A stretch of 64,000 nucleotides of DNA from Gigaspora rosea (lineage: Eukaryota; Glomeromycota; Glomeromycetes; Diversisporales; Gigasporaceae): contig QKWP01000578.1 in the NCBI GenBank assembly GCA_003550325.1, positions 65,922-129,921 on the forward strand, given 5' to 3'. The notes under the pieces are model-generated. The model did not search any database and was not told where the DNA came from. It saw only the letters and a list, made by a program, of their open reading frames with translations. This document shows positions 55,725 through 64,000 of the stretch, piece after piece; position 1 is the first letter of the stretch, and each line of letters opens with the position of its first letter. A program made the translations under genes and the position numbers.

Positions 55725-57077
55725 TGAATCAATTATGTTTAGCGAAGTTTTCTAAAACTACATGAGATATAGAAGTTCAGAATGATATTTATTGAATCAA
55801 TTATGTTTAAACGATAAATTTATACTTATTACTGCATATGTGATTATTAATAAGAAATGAAGCTTTAATAAAACAAGAGCGCAGTGACAGGTTACGCTAC
55901 TAATGCTGATTATTTTCCTGACTGTACTTCTTAGGGCTTTTATAATTGCAATGTAGTAATTTGAAAAACTTAGCTTAATTAATTATTACAATAGCAACGT
56001 TGAGTTAAAGTGAAAATGCATAAAGAGCGATTTTAATCATATTTATTTATTTCCTTTTTTTTACTATCTTATACTGTATGTGGATTTTTTTTTTATCCAA
56101 CATAAGGATGTGAGATGTGTATAAGTCGAAAACGCCTACTTATGATAAAATTTATAAATTTTTAATGGTGCTTATAAAATAAACTAATGACTTTAAGCTC
56201 TCATTATGGAGGTGATCCTTTGAATACCTCGCAGGTTACAAAAATTAGGGCATATTTTTGCCAAGAATAAGTAAAAAATGAATAGATTAATAATATTTTG
56301 ACTTATTTGTTTTAAAAGTCAAATTCCAAGCCATAATTACTGCATTAGAACCATGTTAGATAAATCCAAGTCCATTATGACGCAGTAAAATCAATTTTTA
56401 TCTTGAATAATCAATTTTTTTTGTTATAATTTTAATTGTGAATTTGATTTAATGTCAGAATCAATGTGGGTTTAAGTAAACGCCACTGGTTATTTTTCTC
56501 AAAATGACGAAAATGTATCGACGGTGTATTTATTAATTTATTACATTTGCAGATATTCTCTATTTTATTTTTAATGATGGTTGCCTTTATTTTTTTATGT
56601 AGCTATTTGTTTTTAATTAATTCAATATCGAAAAGAACCTTCATTCATGTCAATAAACTACTTTAAATTAGGGGTTAATGTGAGATTAATGCGTTTTATG
56701 TAAAATTTGCACAAAAACATTCACGTGATTGGCCTGTGGAGGCGTATTGGTATAATTGACAGTTAGTTGATATTAGTGTCGTAACCTGTCACAGATACTG
56801 AAGTGTGTTTTGTATTAAAACAACCATTTGGTTTAATTTTTTAATAGATATTTGTTCAATAAAAAGTTGCCATAAGTTGTTAAACCTAACTAAAAAGAGT
56901 TATGTTAAGGTGTAACTTTATATAAAGAATATTAAGGTAACAAATATAGAGCTGAAACCAATATGGTAAGAGATTTTGAGGTGTTAATTTAGATGAATAA
57001 GGTTGGTAAAGATGAAGAGAATAAAGATAAGGATGAAAAAGTAAAGTGAATCTTTTCAGACAATCTAGCAACTGGCT
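55725..57077. other. Gene-free intergenic region
   Basis: Just after the stop a short stretch (TTTAGCGAAGTTTTCTAAA..ATAGAAGTTC.GAATGATATTTA) duplicates the last codons of the kinase frame. No gene or clear element is seen up to the hAT element. Confidence 0.45.
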
Positions 57078-57580
57078 TAGTGATACGGGTCGATGAAAAA
57101 AATCGTGGGCTGAGGCCGATCCCAAAAAAGTTCGGGCCGGTCGACCGGGCCGACCTTTTGCTAGTGTAATTTTTTCTGATCAGAATCAGTCAACATTTAT
57201 CTATATTAAACGTGCAAAAAGTCATCAGGTAGTTTTTTGTCGAATTCTAGTGATATTAAATTATTTAATTTTTATTCTTTTTGTCCTTGAGAAAAATTCC
57301 AGCATGTTAGTATTTTATGTTGTTTGATTGTCTATACCTCTGAACATTCTGATATTTAGATTATATTCGTTATTTGCCAGTTTATTGCCTAAATAAGCCA
57401 ATTCTCTTACATTATTATAAATGACTACCGATTTTATTTAATTCCTAGCTTGAAATATGCTTTAAAAGAGAATTGATTCTAACACTTCTCTTACCAACCG
57501 GCCCGGCCCACAAAGGTGTGGGCCGAGGGTCAAACCGCCCGTCGACCCGGCCGTTGGGCTGGGGTCGACCCGTATCACTA
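57078..57580. mobile_element. Non-autonomous hAT element with GC-rich ends
   Basis: Begins TAGTGATACGGGTCGA and ends TCGACCCGTATCACTA, with an exact 8-bp duplication AACTGGCT at 57070-57077 and 57581-57588. Subterminal parts are rich in GGCCGGTCGACC/CGGCCC words; the middle is AT-rich. No transposase is encoded. Confidence 0.88.
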
Positions 57581-57588
57581 AACTGGCT

Positions 57589-58242
57589 AGTTATAATATA
57601 AATACAATTGGGTAACGTTGTTTGATGTTTGAGTAATATCTGAATGAACTTTCGATTTTTTCTTGTCTCCTTTCAACTATATCATTGTGAATTGACATCT
57701 TGACTCAAGAAAGTATGATTAAATGCGTTACAAATGAAACATCAAAATTTATAGAAAATAATATTTTCATTGGTTACAATTGCTTCATACATAAATTATT
57801 ATTTGCGCTTTTCATAAAAAAGTAAACATAGCAACGAATTTAACTAATTTTAATTACGTACCAAATATAATTTGTCGGATAGTTCTTTATAAAAAAAAAA
57901 AAAAGAATTTTTTAACAATTACAAATCTTACTTAAATTATAGGTATTTCTTTAAAATGATGATACGTATCACACATAAATTATATGGTATAATTTATTTA
58001 CTAGACTTCTATATAGACTTCATATGGCCTAATAAAAGACTGCAAAATAATAAAAATACTTATCTAAATTATTAAACTTAAAAATTCATAATGAATTATT
58101 ATAGTTCATAGATTTAAATAATTTATGTGTTTAATTTTATTAATCTATGCATTGAAATTTTCTAGGTATAAAAAATTAAAATAAATTATAATATAAAAAT
58201 TTCATTAAATTTAGACAAAACAACAAATTAAAATAAAATGAA
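57589..58242. other. Gene-free intergenic region
   Basis: AT-rich with no recognisable feature. It contains the 3' flank of the minus-strand gene ending at 58243. Confidence 0.4.
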
Positions 58243-60792
58243 TTAGTAATTAATATGCACAAAATCAATGTTATTCTCTTTGCAAAATTTAATAGCATTA
58301 GCCACATTATGTTGAGCAGCCAACCGTAACCAATAAACACCTTCCTCATCATTCTTTTTAGTTCCTAACCCGTTATAATACATGAAGCCTAATCTAAACA
58401 TTGAAATATAATTTTCTTTATTAGCAGCTTTTAAAAAATAGTGTAATGCTAACTCAAGATTTTTTTCAACGCCATAACCATTAACGAGACAAGTAGCGTA
58501 CATGTGCTGTGCCATTGTAACGTCTGCATCAGCTGCTTTTTTAAATAAGTCTGCAGCGATTTTAAAACGTTCATTATCTGCATTATTAACTGGTGGTAAA
58601 TTGTGATAAAGATAATATCCCTTATAATATTTTGCCATATGAACATTAAGATTAGAATAAATACAAAATGAATTCCAGGCTTTGGCTTTATCTCCTTGTT
58701 TAGAATTAGTATGTTTAATTGCATCTTCCAATGAAAAAGTATTTTGAATTAAAGTTTGTAAAGAAGGTTGACTTGATTTAGTCATTTCATTTAAACTATT
58801 AAACTCCGTTATCTTTTCATATATTGTCCTTATTTCTGGACGGTTCTTTGAATTCTTTTCTGTGGCTAAAAATTTTAAAAAATTTGTAAGCAACAAATTG
58901 AATAAAATAAATATAATACAGCAGTATGCCCACTGAATTATAGTACCTTTGCTGACAAGTTTTTGCCATTTTTCCGGAACATCTTGGCATGAAAATTTTA
59001 ATTTTATTTCGCGGTTCAATATTTTTTTAGTTAATTCAATGACGTCAGAAATTTCCGAATAGGGAGCTATTTGTTCAGCAATTTCCCATAAAAGCACTCC
59101 AAAACTAATAATGAACAAAAATTGAATTTTAAATAATTTCAAAAAATGGTTAAAAAAAATTTTTTTTTTTAATAATAAAAATTAGTTTGTACCTATAAAT
59201 TTCACATTTTTGATCATAAACATATTCTCTGTTTTCAAGTTTTTCTGGGGCCATATAGGGAGCATTATCTCTTGTAGCCTTGAGTTTAAGCGATTTATCT
59301 GAAAGGCCACGACTCATGTCAAAATTTGCAATTTTTGCACGTTCATGACGATCCACCATTATATTGTCACTTCGGATATCATGATGCAAAATATCATGAG
59401 CATCCAAAAATATTAAACCACGAGCAATATCCAAGGCAATCCGAGATTTTAAATGATAATCTAACTTTTTACTTTGATAAAATTCACGCAGACTTCCATG
59501 TTCAGCCCATTCGAGGACAACGTATTTCTTCTCTTTATTTTCTTTGCTTCTAATAAGTCCAAAGTATTGAATAATATCACGCGAACTACTGATACTTTTC
59601 AAAATTTTTACTTGTAAATTGATATGTCTGGAAAGATCAATTTCTTTTTATGTAAATTGATTTAAAATGCATAAATAAATGCTTTCAATAATCAAATGCA
59701 TATTCTATGCGTAAGCTGTTACCTGTAAGCATTAATTAATTGTAATATTACCTTTAAAAATGACTTCCTGACTGGTGTTTTTAAGTATCCTTTTATAGTA
59801 ATTTCCGTGATTTTCTTCTAATGTTTCAAAATCATCATAATCAAGTATATCATTTTCATTATCGTTTAAAGTTGAATCAAAATCTCTGAGACTGAGTAAC
59901 ACATCTTCCTCATCTTTTTGTGGAGTTCTTGGATCATCCAATGAATTCTTGAGTTGAATGATTTCACTTCTATTATCTATCATTATGCCAATCATTGCGT
60001 CTTCATCTGACACATTAATTGATCTAGAGGCCCTAGGAATTCGCGCAAAATCAATGCTCTTTACAAGTAATCTTAAAAACTATTATAATAATATAATTAA
60101 AAATTATTGGTATAAACAGTTAAAAGAATTCGATAACTTATAAATATTATTTTATTATATAAAAGAAAAGATAAAATTACCTCTTTGGTTTCCCTAATAT
60201 CTTCTCTTAATGAATCATAATCTCTGTCTTTTTTCAAATTTGTATCAATCGTAATGACAAAATTTAAAGTACTAATATATCCATCAAATTCAGTTGTGAG
60301 TTCTTCAAATTTATTTTTTATTTGTTGAGCTTGAAGAAATTTTTGCATATCATTATAAGTATGAATTTTATTAACAAAATCTCTAATATTTTTCATTGAT
60401 TGAAATAAATTAAGCATGATTCCAAGATTTTGTGGAGTAAAAAAATCTTCATAATGATCTTTACGAATGATTAAATTTTCTATAGCAGCTTTTGCAGCTT
60501 GAACTCGATCAACTAGAACACCACAAATTCTTTTATTTTGTTTTGCAGCTTGAAATAAACTAAGGATTTCATTAACAATTCCAAATATATCTTTTACAAT
60601 TGGAATGAAATTTGCAAAAGTAAGAGATTCGGTACTCTGAGCAATAATATCGGCTACATTATCAAATACAGGAGAAACTTGATCTAAATATTCAGTTACT
60701 TCGAAAGTTTCATTGTTATTTTCATTAAACGTGATATTTTCATTTATGTTAGACCTGTCATTAGGCCTGATATTTTCATTGTCGTTAGACAT
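58243..60792 (-). CDS. MLKL-like protein: helical bundle, degenerate kinase domain, Sel1 repeats
   Basis: Exons (minus) 60792-60181, 60079-59752, 59643-59193, 59104-58947 and 58865-58243 join to 724 codons (723 residues). The N-terminal 200 residues form a helical bundle (FIPIVKDIFGIVNEILSLFQ; NKRICGVLVDRVQAAKAAI; LGIMLNLFQSMKNIRDFV) of the type found in MLKL and fungal HeLo-like proteins, which oligomerise and breach membranes in cell death. A linker leads to a kinase domain with Lys in EVIFKEIDL. The catalytic loop is HHDIRSDN instead of HRD..N, and the DFG position reads NFD (KIANFDMSR), so the magnesium Asp is missing; the Gly-rich loop is also poor. APE and YSFGVLLWEIAE are intact. The last third holds Sel1 repeats (ATCLVNGYGVEKNLELALHY; GFMYYNGLGTKKNDEEGVYW). 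It is most likely a pseudokinase switch. The last intron (81 nt) has no in-frame stop; see the findings. Confidence 0.82.
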
Positions 60793-61441
60793 TATTTAAT
60801 TCACTTTCACAAAAGATATAATTAATAAAGTATAGATTCACTCTTTTAAAAATATTTAAATAACTTTCAATTACACATATAACATATAAAAATTATTTAT
60901 TAACTGTGACTTAATTGTCACTGAGTACCGAGTAATTCCGACTAGCGAGAACCAATCAGCTTATTAAGAGGTAAATTTGTAAAACCAAATTCTGTAACTA
61001 TTGCCATGATAGTTGTAATCTAGAACTCCAAAATTAAATTTAATCATCCCATATTGTTATACATAGTTCTAACGCAAACGTTCAGATACTAAAACCAGTC
61101 TTACGTACGTACGTATGTATTTGTATAATCTATATTATCAGTTATTGATCTGTTATTGTATATAGCACATAATTTACAACAGTGTACGTGTACTACAGTT
61201 TAAACAAATTATCAAAAGAATAAACATTCATTTAATTAATTGTAAACAAACAAACATGAATTATACGAATTATACGAATTATACGACATTGTACTACATA
61301 CAATACATGTACACGTCTAACAACTACAATTATTACTCATTTACTTATATATTTTAAAGAATTTAAACTCTCTTCGAACATAATTATTAATAAGTTTCAT
61401 ATTTCATAAACTAAACTTTAACAATAATCGTGTGCATAAAA
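60793..61441. promoter_or_regulatory. Divergent intergenic region between two kinase-family genes
   Basis: The 649 bp separate the start codons of the minus-strand MLKL-like gene and the plus-strand kinase, so it must hold both promoters. It contains an ACGTACGTACGTATGTA run near 61094 and three ACGAATTAT units at 61257-61285. No specific control element can be named. Confidence 0.5.
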
Positions 61442-63164
61442 ATGTTAGGAGGCAATCTTCCAATTCATTGCAATTTTGAAAAGATACGCCCTGATTTATT
61501 TATTAAAGAAACAAGTAAAATTGCATTCAAATTTTTACCCACACAATTTGATGAATTTACTAAACCAGTTGAAACAGCAATTGAATTAATTGAAAATAAT
61601 TCAGAACTTAATCCTTATGAAAAAGAAATTGCACTTGCAGGTTTATATGGTATGTCGAAAACATCAAAATCTAAAAAGTTAGATGTTTTATGCATACATT
61701 GTCAATCTCAGCTTAACTCAGAGTATTACTGTATATCTTGTGTTCGTCAATATCTTGAAAATGGTTTCTCTCAATGGGATTCTGGTGATCATAATATTAA
61801 TAAATTAATTCAAGATTTTCAACTTAAAAATTCTTATAATCCAATAAAATTAATTGAATGGATACCTTATGATCGATTAATACTTGATTCTACTAGATTC
61901 ACTAAAGAAGGTGGATTTGGAACTATCTATAAAGCAACTTGGATAGATGGTAATATTATTGATTGGGATGAACATAATCAATCGTTTAAGCGAATGGGTG
62001 TGATAAATGTCGCTTTAAAAACTTTATTAAAATCAAGTAATCCTAATGAAAATTTTTTTAAAGAAGTTTGTATTTTTAATTCAATATATATATAAATATA
62101 TGAATACTTTTAATTTAATCTTAGAATTAATTTTAATTAATTGCTTTTAGGCATTATCACATTCGACATTGGGATCAAATTCTAGTAGAACAATTGTTCA
62201 ATATTTTGGAATGACAAAAAGTCCAACCACTGGTAATTACATGATGGTCATGGCTTATATGGACGGTGGTAGTTTAGATTGTTATTTAAAAAATAAAAAG
62301 GTTGTCCTAACATGGGAAAAAATATATTCGATACTTTATAACATTTCTACAGCACTTTTAGATATTCACAACAATAATATGGTTCACAGAGATCTTCATC
62401 CTGGAAATATCATACATTCAAAAAATATTTGGGTTGTATGCGATTTAGGTTTATGTGGACCTTCAGACAAAGAAACGTTTGGTCAATTATTTGGAATTGT
62501 ACCATACGTTGCTCCAGAAGTTCTAAGCGCTGGAGATTTCAGTGCTTATACCCAACACGCTGATATTTATAGTTTAGGAATAATAATGTGGCAACTCACT
62601 TCAAGAAATATTCCATTTTATGATCATAAATATGATGAAAGACTTAGTTATAAAATTAGATGTCAAAATCTTCGTCCATCAGTAATTACCGGTACACCTA
62701 AAGATTATGAAGAAATGATGAAACGTTGTTGGGATTCTGACGTCTTGCTTAGACCAGATGCTATAGAGTTTAATAAATTTTGTATGTTAAAGTTAAAACA
62801 AATACATGATGGATTATTTACTGATCCAGAATTGAATACTTTTGCTTCCCCACCAAATTTATCAAGTGGATTTGTTAATGAAATGAAAAGTAAATTACTT
62901 TGCTTAAATTATCAACAATCAAAAGATGAATATAATCATGAATTCAAGGATTCAAAAGAAATTAATTTAACAATTAATTCATCTGACGAGGATCATATTG
63001 ATATAGAAGAATGCGTTAATGAACATGACAAAATTATCAATCAACTCAATGATTCTTCTGGTCAACCTGTCGACACCGATGATGATTATTTTGCTGAGAT
63101 ACATGATGAAATTGATGTTGATCTTTCTTTAAATAAGGATAATGACGGTAATAATAATATTTAG
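61442..63164 (+). CDS. Tyrosine-kinase-like protein kinase with Cys-rich leader
   Basis: Exons 61442-62065 and 62151-63164 join to 546 codons (545 residues). The ATG at 61442 is preferred to the non-ATG start 12 bases upstream. The leader (residues about 80-130) has CIHCQSQLN..YYCISC and GFSQWDSGDHNINKLIQDFQ, a zinc-finger-like module, and is joined by IEWIPYDRL to the kinase. The domain is complete: EGGFGTIYKATW, VALK, VHRDLHPGNI, CDLGL in the DFG position, VAPEVL, ADIYSLGIIMWQLTS and RCWDSDVLLRP. All catalytic residues are present, so it should be an active Ser/Thr or dual-specific kinase. The tail of about 110 residues is acidic (SSDEDHIDIEECVNEHD; DTDDDYFAEIHDEIDVD). It is divergent from the pseudokinase gene at 60792. 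The substrate is unknown. Confidence 0.88.
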
Positions 63165-64000
63165 TTAGTATTAAGTTGCAAGAGTTTAAATGGTTTAGAA
63201 TGTTTTAATTAATTAAATTCAAGAATTTAATGGCAAAAAATAAGTTAAAATTGGATTCACGTTATAGTGTTGACTTATATAATTTTGCTGTTAATTAATA
63301 AATTAAAATTTTTCGAATCCATTTAAGTTCTGTTCTAGTTTACTTATTTATTTATACATAATAAGATTTATTTGACCTTTTTTTTTTTTATCTAACAGAT
63401 TTAAATGACGTACAAGGTTTAATAATTAATATGATTGGTTTAGAAGAGTTAGCATGAAATAATATTGATTTTTCATTCTACATTTCTTAGTGTTAGTTAT
63501 CATTTCATTATAAAATTACAAGATTATATTAGAATTCAAATTTTTTTCTCGATTATTATACTTTTCAAACTAGTCTATTTTTATTTTTTTTGTTATTGAT
63601 ATAAAAAATAGCCAAGTAGCAACGATTATTGCCAAATACTATTAATTGAAACATATAAAGTTAATAAAACTCTTGATTCTACCGTTTTATATTTAATTAA
63701 AGTCAGTATTGTCACGATTAAATTTTAACACTATATAATTATCTTAATTTTTTTAGTATTTTATTTGTTTATTTCATTTCTTTTTTTATTCGTACCTGTT
63801 GTAATTATTAATTTCACGACTCATTAGTATTTTAATCAACTACTAGCATCACCCGGTGTAATATTTGTCTGCATCATATATTTAATGTATTTAAATAAGA
63901 ACACTATTTGAATATTTCGTTGTTTATTATATTTATTTAATAGGTTGATGTAAATCGGTTGCGCTTTCAACTTACAATAATTACTAGCATTCTTGCACGT
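63165..64000. other. Gene-free 3' flank
   Basis: AT-rich sequence after the kinase gene with no recognisable gene or element up to the window end. Confidence 0.4.

Noticed and set aside
56886..57125. Minus-strand open frame of 79 codons
   Set aside because: It runs into the GC-rich end of a hAT element and shows no domain.

Overview
The window is very AT-rich eukaryotic DNA with few, intron-bearing genes in a sea of transposon relics. The gene families (Sel1-repeat kinases, tyrosine-kinase-like kinases with a Cys-rich leader, AIG1-like GTPases, RBR ubiquitin ligases), the short introns (mostly 70-170 nt) with GT..AG ends and T-rich acceptors, and the repeat content point to an arbuscular mycorrhizal fungus of the Rhizophagus type (Glomeromycotina). 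That assignment is inference from style and families, not from a search.

Layout. 1-9000: no genes; a palindrome array, nested inverted-repeat elements (hAT-like, TA-flanked, Mutator-like) and old tandem repeats. 9004-26201: gene-bearing block, all on the + strand: a six-exon RBR E3 ligase with an N-terminal CBM21-like domain and a duplicated RING1-IBR block; a five-exon AIG1-like GTPase; an intronless eight-helix membrane protein; a second, three-exon GTPase; and a small five-exon four-helix membrane protein. 26202-35277: gene-free, with many small hairpin elements. 35278-47053: one Ty3/gypsy LTR retrotransposon with both LTRs, its coding region broken by nonsense codons, frameshifts, a deletion and a nested hAT insertion, yet with an intact extra ORF before the 3' LTR. 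It sits inside a roughly 50-bp satellite array that resumes at 47054. 48426-53496: repeats, a tRNA-derived SINE candidate and another hAT element. 53497-63164: three kinase loci: a broken Sel1-kinase pseudogene (+), an MLKL-like gene (-) with an N-terminal helical bundle, degenerate kinase domain and Sel1 repeats, and a divergently arranged intact TKL kinase (+).

The gene content resembles a cytoplasmic sensing and cell-fate repertoire: ubiquitin ligation, immunity-type GTPases, and a pseudokinase carrying a helical bundle of the kind that permeabilises membranes in animals, plants and fungi. The most interesting candidates are the MLKL-like gene, the CBM21-(RING1-IBR)x2-Rcat ligase, and the intact extra ORF of the retrotransposon. 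Exon structures were worked out by hand from splice consensus, reading-frame continuity and comparison of paralogues; every multi-exon gene given as intact sums to a whole number of codons.
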